This document shows positions 21,350 to 33,779 of a stretch of 64,000 nucleotides of DNA, one piece after another; position 1 is the first letter of the stretch, and each line of letters begins with the position of its first letter. The translations under genes were made by a program, and so were the position numbers. This DNA is from Caenorhabditis elegans (lineage: Eukaryota; Nematoda; Chromadorea; Rhabditida; Rhabditidae): contig NC_003282.8 of the NCBI RefSeq assembly GCF_000002985.6, positions 248,001-312,000 on the forward strand. The letters are read 5' to 3'. The notes under the pieces are model-generated. The model made no database searches. It worked only from the letters and a program-made list of their open reading frames with translations, and had not been told where the DNA came from.

Positions 21350-24099
21350 ATGCTTCGTCTTCTTATTTTGCCAACAATATTGATAATACCTTTCTCAAAT
21401 TCATGCATGACAACTTATCCAGCAGACACTCCTATTATGTAAGTTTCATTATTGTTGCCTTAAAATAATATATATATTCCTAAAGAACGCAACCTCCATC
21501 TCCAGATTCACCATCATCTTCCAATGGCTCCAGCACCAGTCTTAGCGAAAATTTGAATAACAACTCCGTTTCTAACCAAATCGAATATGTTAATCAAAAT
21601 AATAATAGTGATAATTTTACAGTCGGCCTAGGATTTTTAGGGGCTTCTGGAAACTATGGAAATTATAGTTCACATTTGAATAATAACCTTTCTATTAGTC
21701 AAAATCAAAGCGTTTCCCTAAATTCTTCAAGTTCTAGTGTAGGAGCTGGGTTAACGCCTGGAAACGGATCAGTGGGTAGCACATCCAACTCCAGCTCGGC
21801 AGCTAGTTCAATTCAAAACATAGGTTTAAACAGTAGTCTGATCAACTCTAACACTAATAATTTGTCAAGTTCTAGTCATAGTATGTCAGGATCGAACAAT
21901 AATAATAGTAATAATAACGTGGTTAATAATTATTTGACCGTTTATGGTAATAATGGAAGCTCTGGAGGTGGTTCCGGAAGTGGAGGTGGAAGTGGACCGG
22001 GAGCTGACTCACCAAGAATTCATTGCTGCCGTCCATGTTGTCCATATAGTCATCACCGTCGGTTGTGTGATCCTTGCTACTGCTCCAATCGACCAGAGTC
22101 ACACCGAGATTCTTCTTCGTCCGAAGAAGTAAACGATGCGCAAAGTGATGAAAACACTTATTTCCAATGTAAGTAAAAATCAACTTTAGGAGTAATTTTT
22201 AACATTTGAAAAAAATGTTTCGATTGCAGAATATTTTCCATTTGTTACTCCACCTCTCTCTTTCTCTCTCTCTCTCTTAAATACTAACTCCTGTTGTTGC
22301 ATTACTATTTTTCAGTACACTAATTTTTAGAGACTATAAAAATCATCATAATTTTTCTGATAGCGTTTTTTGTTGAATGGGTAAAGTATCCCTGTTAACC
22401 AAATTTAAAAACTTCAACACTTAAAATTGTCACTGGGAACCATTTCCTATCCACAAAAATTTCCAACGACACTACTGAATTCTCTCACTTGAAAGAGTTT
22501 CAGATATGTAACTTATAAAAAGTTTTCCCGTTCATACTGTTATCATTAACTTCCCCTGTTAATAACGCTTTAAAATGTTATGTTTCAGTTGACTTCATTG
22601 GAGTGGACGGACATCATGCTCGGCGAGTTTTACCTCCGAGTTGGAGGATTCTACGTAATTCGAAAGCTGAATCATCTGATGAATCGTCTTTAAGTGGTGA
22701 ACAAAGAAGACCATGTGAAAACCGACGGCATAATAAATTTAGATGCCGTTCAAACTGTGGATCTTCCGAAAATTCCTCAGAAGAAAATACGTTGTGTCTA
22801 TTCGATAGATGCAGAAGAAATAGAAGGTGCGGTGCTTTTCATAGATGTGCTCATCTTCCATGTTGTAAATTTGGAGGGAAGAAGTGCATGTTGGAATGCA
22901 TCAGATCTAGCTGCCTTCCTAGATATGTAGAATGTCATCGAAGGCGGCGTTGTTCAAGAAAACAAAGATGTCACACAACAACACAACCACCAAGCCCCAC
23001 GACAGAATCACTTCCAACTTCTACAACAACCTACGAAATGAATACAACGTCATTGGAAACTTCAACCACTGATATATCAACAATTACATCAACGGAAGAA
23101 CCCATCAGCACAACGGTGAAGACACATGAACAATCGTCCACTTCCGGCATGGAGTTTTCCACGATGTCGACAACTTATGAACCAATAACAACGACTTTGG
23201 AAACTTCAACGACTGATATTTCAATAATTACATCAACAGAAGAACCAGACACCAGCACGACGACGGAGTCGAATGAACAATCGTCCACTACCGGCATGGA
23301 GTTTTCCACGATGTCGACAACTTATGAACCAATAACAACATCTTTGGAAACTTCAACCACTGATATGTTAACTAATACATCAACAGAAGAACCTGACATC
23401 AGCACGACAATAGAGCCAAATGCACAATCAACTACTTATGAAATGGAGTCTTCTACTGTATCGGTCACATATGAGCCAGAAACAACATCTTTAGAAACTT
23501 CAAGTACTAAAGTATCATCCACAACAGCAACGGGTGAACCTGCCAGTACGACGATGGAGGCGAATGAACATTCATCCACGTTTGAAACTGAGTCTTCTAC
23601 TGTGCCAGCTACTAATGAACCTATAACAACGTCATTTATCCCTTCAACTACTGATCTATCAATTATTACTTCAACGGAAGAAGCAAAAATCAGCACGACA
23701 ATGGAAACAGATGAACTATCAACCACAACGGAGTCAAGCTACTCCACAACTCAGTTTACAACCTTCAAAATCCCAACATCCTCATTTTCGACGCTTCCTA
23801 TGGAAGGAACTTCTACAAAGGAGCAGACTACTCTGTCTACAGAAGAAACATCTTCAGCCACAACAGCGACCATTTTTGAAAAACTTTCTACAACTCTATT
23901 CTTTGAAGAAACACAAGTAACATCAACGTCTGACTTTACATCGTCTCCTAGAAGTATTGAAACAACACGTGTCATAGAGTTCGATACTTCAACGGAACTG
24001 CAAACGACTTCCAAAACCTCTACCACTACAGAAGATACAACAACAGTGGGGACGACAACTGAAATGGAGATGAGAAGATTCTGGAGACTATTCGGATGA
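21350..24099 (+). CDS. Large secreted Cys-rich and mucin-like protein
   Basis: Three exons (21350-21438, 21486-22168, 22589-24099) encode 760 residues. Order of parts: signal peptide MLRLLILPTILIIPFSNS; an Asn/Ser/Gly-rich low-complexity region (res ~30-210) ending in a (GS)n linker; a first Cys-rich block (IHCCRPCCPYSHHRRLCDPCYC); a linker with SSDESS-type acidic clusters; a second Arg/Cys-rich block (res ~285-385) with CENRRHNKFRCRSNC, CLFDRCRRNRRC and CHRRRRCSRKQRC; then ~370 residues of Thr/Ser/Glu-rich sequence with a repeating unit of about 50 residues built around TTYEPITTSLETSTTD and TSTEEP. The tail is heavily O-glycosylation-prone. I recognise no known family. It is likely an extracellular matrix, cuticle or mucus component. 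It converges on the Srh gene with 215 bp between stops. Exon 2 relies on a TAAAG acceptor, the only one that keeps frame. Confidence 0.8.
22989..23725 (+). repeat. Internal ~150-bp coding repeats of the mucin-like tail
   Basis: About five diverged units repeat GAAACTTCAACNACTGATAT, ACATCAACGGAAGAACC and TTTTCCACGATGTCGACAAC-type blocks. Units 1-3 are the most alike, suggesting recent expansion by unequal exchange. Confidence 0.75.
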
Positions 24100-24314
24100 C
24101 CGGATATATTTTATTTCTTGATATGTTTCTGTTTTGAGTATTTGATTTCGGGTAAATGAATGGGTTACATTATATATTTTTTGAAACTATTTAACAAAAC
24201 TAAATAAATTTTGAAAAACTATTCAAAGTTCTCTGTTCGCTCACTACAACTCATGTTCTATCATAATCATATACGTTTGTTTTCTTCAATTAAAAAATTC
24301 ATTCCTTAAGAGCA

Positions 24315-25416
24315 TCACTTGAAATTAAAGATCTGTTTAAAATATTGTCGGTACGGTTTTTGAAGATAAATCATCAAAACGGTAGATGAAACACCATGTA
24401 GGGAGATTATATTACGTGCTAAATTTCCACTGCCTTGGTCGGAAATGTTATATGCTCCCATTATAGCCAACCAAGCAGAAGGTAGAACTACGAATAGTAG
24501 TGGTATTAAAATCTTAAAAAAAAAGAAAAAAATGAAAAAAAAAAAATTGAAACACAGACCTGTAATTTTATGGATTTCACGAAATCCCGTTGTAGTTGTA
24601 AAGTTTTATTGGACACGATCATTTTTCTTACTGCCCAGTTCATATTCACTTGTAGCAATGTTCCGAACACTATCATTTCAATAATTATAATTATCGTAAA
24701 AACTCTTTGAGAGTACACTGGGATCCACGGAAAATCGAGAGCCATAACGAATATAGGATTTTCAGGCGAATCAAATTGAATAAGCTCAGGATGTACCATA
24801 AATAATTGTTGCCTTGGAAGATATTGGTCAGGCATAGCATAATAAGTTGGAAGATAAAATGCCACTCCAAAGGTGATGTTGAACACTTTGAACGGGTATC
24901 TGACATGCCGCCACCAAGTTTTCTCTGCGAAGAGCACGAAGAAGCGGTTCTCGAATAACTGAACTGTGGATATTGCACAAACTGAAAATAATTTGAAGAA
25001 TCTGGTTTTTTGTGGTTTTTGATGGAGGTTTTACGGTTTTCGGTTACAAGGTAATTAAATGAAAATTTCAACCTACATGCTGCAATAGTCATTCCAAAAT
25101 AAATTTGAGCTCCCGTCCCTATACCTATCATGTGTAAAAACCCTAAAGGAATTCCGGCCATTGTAGTAGAGAAAAGGTATGGTTGACCCACACAGGTCAT
25201 AATCATATCATATGCCATAGACCACATCAGAAAATTTAGCAGATGAAGTTTTGTAGAACACATTGTCGGTGGAGTCTTTGCGATAATACAGTATACGCCA
25301 AATAGTTGAACTGGTAGTGATATCACAGCTATCGAGTACTGAATTGTTGAGTAAACGGGAATCGAGCCAAAAAATTTCAAGAACATGTCTGTTTTGAGAT
25401 AGAAAAGAGAATGCAT
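24315..25416 (-). CDS. Seven-transmembrane chemoreceptor, Srh family
   Basis: Three exons (25077-25416, 24560-24981, 24315-24512) encode 319 residues. Family marks: LFGVYCIIAKTPPTM in helix 1-2, STVQLFENRFFVLF after helix 3, NMNWAVRKMIVSNKT, and a final helix followed by IYLQKPYRQYF, the classic Srh C-terminal P-YR motif. Seven hydrophobic segments can be counted. These are nematode odorant-type G-protein-coupled receptors expressed in chemosensory cilia; the ligand is unknown. The start is uncertain: Met at 25416 is used, but an acceptor-like CAAAACAG lies 3 bases before an in-frame Met at 25386, so an upstream exon is possible. There is no frame damage, so it appears functional. I do not know its srh number. 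Confidence 0.85.
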
Positions 25417-26625
25417 CAGAAAACTGAAGCCATTTTATGAAGAAATATTTGAAGGTGGTTATTATACGAAGCACATGATGTGTATAACCAATAGTTTCAC
25501 ATAAGTGAAAATTATGAGCGAATAATAAAAAAGAAAGAGGAAACTAACCCTACAACGCAGATTTATGGGGGTGTGATCAAGCTGGAAACAATCTTCGACC
25601 GTTTGCGAGTCGCGGTGTTGCTCATTGTGCCCGATTCCGCTGACAATCGTATGTCGAGTAGGCCAATTCTGCAAAAATCCTGGTGGACAGACACCTCAAA
25701 AATTAAGTGTGAATATGGGCTGAAAGACTAATTTTCATGGTATGTAGTTTGTCAAGGCGCAAGACTACTAATAAAGGCTACTATTATAAAGAATACTAGA
25801 AGCTGCACTTATAGAGGAAATATCTCGACATTTGGCTTCAGCTTCTTGCCCAAGTTTGGCCAGAAAAATATTAACTTGGAACAGAAGTTGGCTAAACTTG
25901 GGCAAAAGTTGGGCAAGACTCTGGCAAAACTTGGATTTATGCTGCGCCAAAGTTTAACCCAAGTTTGACCCAACTCTTGTCAAATTTTTGTCCACATTTA
26001 AAGCTAAAAAAGGAAAGTTCGGGCCAAGCTTGGGTTTAACTTTGGCGCAGCTTAAATCCAAGTTTAGCCAACGTCTTGCCCATCTTTTTCTCAAGTATAT
26101 CCAACTTCTGACCCAAGTCAATATTTTTCAGGCCATACTCGAGCAAGCTCTGGAATCAAATGCCGAGTATTGTATACCTATGCAAGAAGTTTATCAAAGC
26201 TTAACTGATCAATAACCCATATTTAATCTATATTTTCATTTTTAATACGCCGAACTGTCTAAACTAAATTCTTATCAACAGTACTCTCTTTCTCTAAATC
26301 TCTATTACTAAAGAAAACTGCGCCTCTCCGCCGTTATCTGCTGAATGTCTCTGAGTCTCTCAGTTTGTTAAGTCTTATTTGAGATAGATTCGGTATTTGT
26401 CGTTCTTTAAAACAGTAAAAAGATTGCGAGACGATAGTTTTTGAGGTTCTTCTCTTCCGTTTTCTCTGCACTCTCGTCAGTTTTGTGGGTCACATGTGTG
26501 CTATTTTGCGATTATTAAGCATTTTTTATTTTAATAAAAACAATTTTTTGGACATTGGTTTTTTTCCGACCTTATTCATATTTTCCTTTTTAAGTTTTCA
26601 GGTTTTCTGTGACAAAAATGTGGAC
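25417..26625. other. Intergenic between Srh and LRR/Ig genes
   Basis: 25540-25675 is unusually GC-rich and open on the minus strand (discussed under findings). 25715-25790 is a decayed copy of the TACCGTATTT element. 25820-26175 is a fold-back element. 26280-26625 precedes the LRR gene and contains pyrimidine-rich CTCTTTCTC sequence and the acceptor used just before its start. Confidence 0.5.
25820..26175. mobile_element. Fold-back element with ~150-bp arms
   Basis: The left arm (~25823-25970) and right arm (~26010-26172) are imperfect inverses; GCTGCGCCAAAGTTTAACCC at 25940 matches the inverse of GGGTTTAACTTTGGCGCAGC near 26032. The arms also carry internal repeats of CAAACTTGGGCAA/CCAAGTTT. 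No coding capacity. Confidence 0.8.
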
Positions 26626-29600
26626 ATGATTGTATATTCGCTATTACTACTAATTCTGTATGATTTTCTTCCAAAAGTCGTTACTTTTGATACTGTCTGC
26701 ATTGGACTATGCCACTGTGTTGGCAATGTTGTCGACTGCTCTTCACTCGATTTATCGGAAATACCAACGACGATACCTAATAACACAAGAATTTTACTAC
26801 TCTCTGATAATGAAATAGAATCGATTGATAAATCGCGACTAAAAGGATTTTATTTTTTGCAAACCTTGTAAGTTTTTTGAGGGATATCAGTGTTTTTGAA
26901 TGAAATACTAAAGTAAAGTAAATTGCTAAAAAAACATTAATATGGGTGAAGAGCTAAAATAAAAATAATTTTTGAGTTTCCTATTTTTGAATTTGTTCTG
27001 AAATCTACAGTACCATTCAGTGAAAATAAAAAAGTTTTGGAAACTTTCAATTTTTTTAATAAATACAATAAATTGATATCCCAAAAATCGTTCTTTAAAA
27101 ATAATAACTTTGCAGAGATATTTCGAACAACATTATTCGACACATCGATTTCGAATTTTTCTACAATTTGCCAAACCTTAAGATTTTGTAAGTTCCATTT
27201 TCAATACATTTTTTAACGAAAAAAAAAACTATAAATACAAACTCAAGTACAGTAAGACACCCTCAAATTCCTGTTCAACAGTTTGTGAATGAATAAATAT
27301 ACAGTAAGACAGCGTGTTTTTCAAAATTCCTAAGAGTTACTTCTTATCAGTGGAGTTGTAACCAACCACAAACTCGTGACTTTTATCGTTCCAATAAGTT
27401 TAGTCTTTGATTAAAAAAGGATTGCAAAAAAGTGTAATTAAGACAAACACGGGCTCGTTCTGAACGGGATCTTAAAATGTTAGTAGACTGCAAAAATAGT
27501 AGATGACCTCAGAATATCCTACAACGCAGAAACATTACAGAAACATTCGAAAAAATCGCTTAGCACGAATACCTCGTGGCTCACACGAGCTTGGTCACTT
27601 GGAAAAACTGGATTTGTAAGTTTGCAATAATCAGTTTGAAAAAAAGTAATCAGTTCTCAGACGGTCAAACCTAATATCTACAGTAACCTCAGAAGAGTTG
27701 AGTTACTTGGCTGCTGTTAGATCTGTTGATTTATCCAGAAACCTGATATCATACTTGCCCAAACCAACTACCTCCGCAAAAGTTAACATTGAAAAACTGT
27801 AATAATGGTCACAAGATGCAGTAAAATATTTTCAATTTACAGAGATCTCGCATCAAACTCAATCACAGACATTGGCACTGATCATTTTTCCAGTTTTAAC
27901 ACACTAGTTACTTTAAAACTGGCCAGAAATCATATCACAACATTAAATCAATTTTCTTTTTCAAGGCTAAGAAAGTTGGAGTCTTTGTAAGTACCTGGGA
28001 ACGGTGATTACTACCTCATTTTTCTAGACAGTTTCACTTTCCAGAGATTTAACTCGAAATATGATACGAGAAGTAAGGTTTTTGGCGTTTAATCAATTAC
28101 CATCACTTCAAAATGTAAGTTTGGCAAGAAACGACGTGTATCGTTTGGATGATGGGATGTTCTATGCTTGTGAAGGATTGAAACATCTAAATCTATCAAC
28201 TAATAGAGTTCAAGCGGTTACGGAAGGTTGGATGTTTGGTTTAACGAGCTTGGAAGTTTTGTAAGTTTTAAGATGACGAATATGAATATTGACTTCTTTA
28301 TTATTAATACAAATGTGTAATGACTTTATGAATATAAAAGTTGAAAAAATAATGCAAAAAAAGTTTATAAATCTTAAACTTCAGGGACCTGTCCTACAAT
28401 CAAATTCAATCTTTCCACATCAGTTCGTGGAGCCATACTCCAAAATTGAAATGGCTTTCATTACATTCTAACCGGATTCAATCCCTACCTTCTGGATCAT
28501 TCCGAGTTTTGAGACAACTAGAAGAGCTCATTCTCTCAGCAAACTCAATTGATAGTCTTCACAAATTTGCATTGGTGGGAATGAGCAGTTTACATAAGTA
28601 AGTTTGGGGATGTTATTAGATTATGAATAAACTATTATGAAATTTTCAGACTAGATCTATCTTCAAATACCCTGGCAGTTTGTGTTGAGGACGGAGCGGT
28701 TCTGTATAACACATCAATGCCTTTTCTTCGTTCATTAAGGTTTACGAATAACCAACTTCGAGTGATTCCAAAAAGAGCTTTTGAACGATTTCCCGCATTG
28801 GAAGAGTTAGATCTGACTGATAATCCGATAGCAACAATTCATCCGGAAGCATTTGAACCGTTGGAACTGAAAAGATTGTAAGTGGTCGGCTGAATACTCG
28901 TGTCATTTCTGAAAAGTGTTTTAGAGTAATGAACTCCTCTTCGATCCTTTGTGACTGTCAAATATCATGGCTCGCATCGTGGATTTACCGTTTGAAACTC
29001 GACAAGTCTTCCATTATTGCTAAATGTTCCTACCCACCTCCTCTTGCAGACTTGTATGTTGTAGCAATTGACACAGCAAACTTGACATGTCACAATGATT
29101 CTCCCCGAGCAAAAATTGTTAGACAGCCTGTAGAAGTAAGCACTTTGATTGGAGAAAAAGCTCGGTTTACATGCAATGTCTATGGAGCAAGTCCGTTGAG
29201 CATTGAATGGAGAGTTATGGAAAATGGTCAACCTAGAGTTTTGGTACAGGATTCTGCAACTTTCCTGAGCATAAATAGAACAGCTGTTGTGAATGGAACA
29301 TTTGATGAAAGGGAACTTGCGGCCGCTGAGTTACTTTTGGACAATGTAGCTATGACCGATAATTCTGAATATCAATGTGTGGCAAGGAATCGATTCGGAT
29401 CAGACTTTTCAACACATGTCAAGTTGCAAGTGAGTTTTTACACCTAAAATTTTGGCAATATTTCTCTCGAAAGTTTTGTTCGATTCAGCTCAAAGTTGAT
29501 TCGATAAATATTTATGACTCGAAACCATTATATACTTGCTCACGTGGTATCAGAGTGTCTCATTTCGGTTTGATCTACGCAGATCTACAAAAATGCGGAA

Positions 29601-31815
29601 GTTGAGACGCAGAGTTCTCAACTGGCTTCGCATGGTTAAGAAGGTGCTGACGCACCATTATTTTGAGCAAAAAATTCCCGCATTTTTTGCTGATCAACTT
29701 TTGCTGATCAACTGTGAGCCTGGCACCACGTGCTTGTTAACATATTTTTATTATGCGTGTTTGTGAAAACAAGCAAAACAAAGGAAAGCATCACAAAAGT
29801 AATGACCTCGAACCTAAATTTGTGTTGTCTTTATTTCTCAGGTCTACCAAGCGCCAAAATTTACGTACACCCCAGAAGATATGCCACTTCTCGTTGGACA
29901 GACAGCAAAATTTTTATGTGCAGCCACAGGAACTCCAAGACCGGAAATCAAATGGGCATTCGAACAAATTCCGTTTCCAGCCGCAGAAGCCAGAAGGCTA
30001 TATGTAACACCAAATGACGATCACATTTATATAATGAATGTGACAAAAGAAGATCAAGGAGCATACACTTGTCATGCAACTAATGTTGCCGGGCAAACAC
30101 AAGCGAGCGCAAATTTGATTGTTTTTGGTAAGCCTTTCAGAGAACTTTCAAAATTAATCTATCGTTTTAACTTTCAGAATTAATCTACTGTTCTAATTCT
30201 CTAAGTTTTACTTGTTTGTTTTCTCAAACTCAAGTTTTCAGAAAACTTCTTCCACTACCCCGAAAGCCCTGATTTAAGCCCGATGCTGATTAAAAAAAGA
30301 GACGCATTAAAAATAGATTGCTCTTGTGATCTTATTTCCAGTCGACAGAGAATGGTGTGGAAACGGCAGCAACAAGTTATACTTTTCTTAAAGAAAGCAA
30401 AGTTCTCAGACAATGATCAAATTCTGACTCTAACCCAGACGACGTTCTCTGATTCTGGAGAATACTCGTGTGAATTATGGGTTGATGATACGATACTGAT
30501 GAGAAAAATTACAATGGTGAAGGTGGTAAACGAAGATGGTAAGTGGGAACTCACTAATGGGGTTGTTCGAGTAGTATCGGAAAATTAAAAAGTGTAGAAA
30601 TATTACTTCACAGATGTATTAAAATACATTTAAAAAAATTAAATACATTTAAAAAAAAATACATTTTGCAACATAACCTCATAACCCCCATAAAAGCAAA
30701 CTCAAAAAGGCAAGACCAGCTTTGATCAAGGTTAGTCTCGGTTATGAAATTTTTTCTATTAAAGCAAAAAGTGTTGTTGTTTCCTCACAATTGTTGCTAA
30801 AAATATCATTTATTGATGAGGATATTACGAAGAGAAGTGAATACAAGCAGAGCACTGAGAAACCGTCCGGTGGTCAAGAATGACTCTCACTCACAATAAC
30901 ACTGTACACAGGGAGAGGGATAGACATTGAGCAAGTGGGAAGACACTATTCACCGGCAAACAGATCACAGAGATCAAACGATAGATAAAAATCTTTTTGT
31001 GGTACAGAACCCCACAACAGTTACATTACTAATCCTTTAACTGGCCAAAGCACATGCGCAACGACTTACTACTATTGAGCGCCCGCTTGGACCCATAAGT
31101 TTTTTTTATATGAGCATTCATAAAAACCTGGGAACATTGGTTTTTTGGTGCACAGACTCCGAATACACCAATCGTTTTTATCTTGGAAATATATAAAATT
31201 CCACCGTGAAGAGGTAGAATTATTTATGAGCTAAATTTGAGAGGTCCTATACAATATATTTTTTCTAAACTTCTACCAGTTTAAAGGAGGGCACATTTGT
31301 GCGAAATGGCTTTGCCACGCGCCATCCATTAATTTTTGGATCGCGTGGCGGGATCATTTTGAATAAATGCCTTTCCTTAAAGTCGTAGAATTGTAGAAAA
31401 AAAAATACTGTAGCAATCGTGGGCGCTGTAGTTTGTGTGATCAAAAACGGGAATGGACACATGGTCGACAATTTTAAGTATTTTCACAATTGATTATGCA
31501 TAAAAAAGCTTTTAAAAAATTTTAGAATTTGTTTCTTCGGAAGCCACCTTAACTCAACGTGTACAACGCATCCGAGCAATGGCCTCAAAATTAGTAGATA
31601 ATATCAAATCTACAGGGAATGGAATTTATCTCATGGCTTCTTGTAGTGCATTTGGACTGTAAGTTTCAAAGATTGTCTAAAATGTTTGTCCTCACTGAAA
31701 ACCAGTTCATTTTTACAGAATGATTCTGGGAGTTATCACTTCAATTTGCATTTGCATTGCAAAATGTTCTTGCAATCAGAATCACGTCTTCAATGTACTA
31801 CCAGTTCAAGTATAA
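26626..31815 (+). CDS. Leucine-rich-repeat and immunoglobulin (LIG) transmembrane protein
   Basis: Thirteen exons give 881 residues: 26626-26867, 27116-27187, 27541-27615, 27661-27798, 27843-27986, 28045-28260, 28385-28597, 28650-28877, 28925-29429, 29842-30127, 30242-30538, 31526-31658, 31719-31815. A signal peptide (res 1-~25) leads to an LRR N-cap ([19 protein letters not shown]), then about 14 LRRs (to ~res 430), an LRR C-cap ([17 protein letters not shown]), and three Ig domains at ~500-605, 615-705 and 715-800 (YQCVARN, YTCHATN, YSCELWV are their second-Cys strands). One transmembrane helix near residues 835-865 precedes a very short cytoplasmic tail. Several LRR exons are whole multiples of 72 nt in the same phase. 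The architecture matches the LRIG/LINGO/AMIGO-like group of cell-surface adhesion or signalling proteins. I recall cosmid gene T21D12.9 here; function unknown. Confidence 0.9.
29541..29732. mobile_element. CACGTGGTRTCAG TIR element in LRR/Ig gene intron
   Basis: The left end CACGTGGTATCAGAGTGTC and right end GAGCCTGGCACCACGTG are imperfect inverses. The body contains GATCTACGCAGATCTAC and AAAATTCCCGCATTTTTTG, motifs I recognise from a highly abundant C. elegans dispersed repeat. Non-coding, 192 bp. Confidence 0.75.
30555..30692. mobile_element. Second copy of the ATGGGGTTATTC element
   Basis: Ends are AATGGGGTTGTTCGAGTA and CCTCATAACCCCCAT; internal GATGTATTAAAATACATTT recalls the palindrome of the 1600-1760 copy. 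It sits in the 987-nt intron before the penultimate exons of the LRR/Ig gene. Confidence 0.65.
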
Positions 31816-32694
31816 TCCTTTGTAATTATTGAATATTTTTAAAGCTTGCAAACTTATCTGTCATTTATTTATCTTCACCGGTAATTTTTTATATGTTTTG
31901 CGGGTATATTTTTCAATTCGAATGAAAGTAAATACTTATAATTGTTAAAGCTTGAACATAAAATTAAATCATAACAAAGATAACAACAACTCGAGTATTG
32001 CTAAATTTTTAGTTACAACATTTTTGTTACAGTTTTTAGTATGTTTTAGTTATTGAAATTCGCAGGAATAATTCACCATTTTCTTTTCTTTTCTCAATAG
32101 AGCGTATCTTCGATACTGTCCTTGACGCCAAAATCTTAAATCTAACAGCTTGTCCTTTTTGAATAGGTCATTGAAAAAAAAGGGACAGGTGCCATTTCTC
32201 TGTGTTCAATTCTTCTCAAATTCTCTCAATTCAATGAGACGAATTCTATTTGCTTTTCTTTTGATTTTTGAGGTTTTTTGTCCTGCTAACTTTCTGTTTA
32301 CTTTTTCACACCTTATATTGTTCATTTTTTGAGTGCGAAGCTTCCGCGATGGGTCTCGACACGATTTCACAGCTTTTCTCAAATTGTTATGTCTGCGGCA
32401 TTTAATTTCTAGTAATTGCCAAGTTTCCAGTAGAAAAATTCAAAAATCGAAAACTCAGTCAAAACTTCCAAAAAGCAGGCATAGATACGTAGCACATGAC
32501 CAATTAAAATGCAAAATGAAAACAAAATACTAAAATCTCTGGTCTTAATTATGAAAATTAAAAAAAATATCAATTTACTATATATAAAGCGCGTGTCGTT
32601 CTGTCCCTATGTAGTTTGATCTTTGATCTTTGGTCTTTGAACTTTGTAGTTTGCAGTCTCATTCACACAAGAGGGGTCACATAGGCCCCCCCCC

Positions 32695-33245
32695 AAAAAT
32701 TGGCGGGAATTCAAATTTCTGAGAAAATATTTTGGCGGGAATTCAAAATTTAATTTTTTGAACATATTTTGGCGGGAATTCAAAATTTAATTTTTCGAAA
32801 ACATTTTGGCGGGAATTTAAAATTTTAATTTTTTGAAAATATTTTGGCGGGAATTCAAATTTTAATTTTTTGAAAATATTTTGGCGGGAATTCAAATTTT
32901 AATTTTTTGAAAATATTTTGGCGGGAATTCAAATTTTAATTTTTTGAAAATATTTTGGCGGGAATTTAAAGTTTTAATTTTTTGAAAATATTTTGCCGGG
33001 AATTCAAATTTTTATTTTTTGAAAATATTTTGGCGGGAATTTAAAATTTTAATTTTTTGAAAATATTTTGCCGGGAATTCAAATTTTTATTTTTTGAAAA
33101 TATTTTGGCGGGAATTCAAATTTTAATTTTTTGAAAATATTTTGGCGGGAATTCAAATTTTAATTTTTTGAAAATATTTTGGCGGGAATTCAAAATTTAA
33201 ATTTTCGAAAACATTTTGGCTGGAATTTAAAATTTCTGAGAAAAA
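32695..33245. repeat. ~37-bp satellite, about 14 copies
   Basis: The unit is TTTTGGCGGGAATTCAAA followed by TTTTAATTTTTTGAAAATA, repeated head to tail with few changes. The array starts after a run of nine C (32686-32694). Remnants of the same unit reappear after the next array (33781-33870). Confidence 0.92.
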
Positions 33246-33246
33246 G

Positions 33247-33779
33247 AACCTTCGTGTCGAGACCCTTCGTGGTGAGAGCTTTCGTGGAGAGACCCTTCTT
33301 GGTGAGACCCATCGTGGTGAGACCCTTCGTGGTGAGACCCATCGTGGTGAGACCCTTCGTGGTGAGACCCATCGTGGTGAGACCCTTCGTGGTGAGACCC
33401 ATCGTGGTGAGACCCTTCGTGGTGAGACCCTTCGTGGTGAGACCCTTCGTGGTGAGACCCATCGGGGTGAGACCCATCGTGGTGAGACCCATCGAGGTGA
33501 GACCCATCGTGGTGAGACCTTTCGTGGTGAGACCCTTCGTGGTGAGACCCATCGTTGTGAGACCCTTCGTGGTGAGACCCATCGTGGTGAGACCTTTCGT
33601 GGTGAGACCCATCGTGGTGAGACCTTTCGTGGAGAGACCCATCGTGGTGAGACCCTTCGTGGTGAGACCCATCGTGGTGAGACCCATCGTGGTGAGACCT
33701 TTCGTGGTGAGACCTTTCGTGGTGAGACCCATCGTGGTGAGACGCATCGTGGTGAGACCCTTAGTGGTGAAACCCATCG
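33247..33779. repeat. 15-bp minisatellite, about 35 copies
   Basis: The unit GACCCWTCGTGGTGA alternates between a CTT and a CAT form. Because 15 is a multiple of three, both strands stay open for ~195-200 codons (VRPFVVRPI on +, TTMGLTTKG on -). This is repeat arithmetic, not evidence of a gene: there is no signal peptide, flanking exon or non-repeat coding sequence. Confidence 0.92.

Noticed and set aside
23436-24026. Minus-strand Val/Ser-rich open frames
   Set aside because: Antisense of the Thr/Ser-rich mucin tail, whose codons rarely give stops on the other strand.
25208-25474. Alternative frame overlapping the first Srh exon
   Set aside because: The Srh frame has the family motifs; this one is a shadow.
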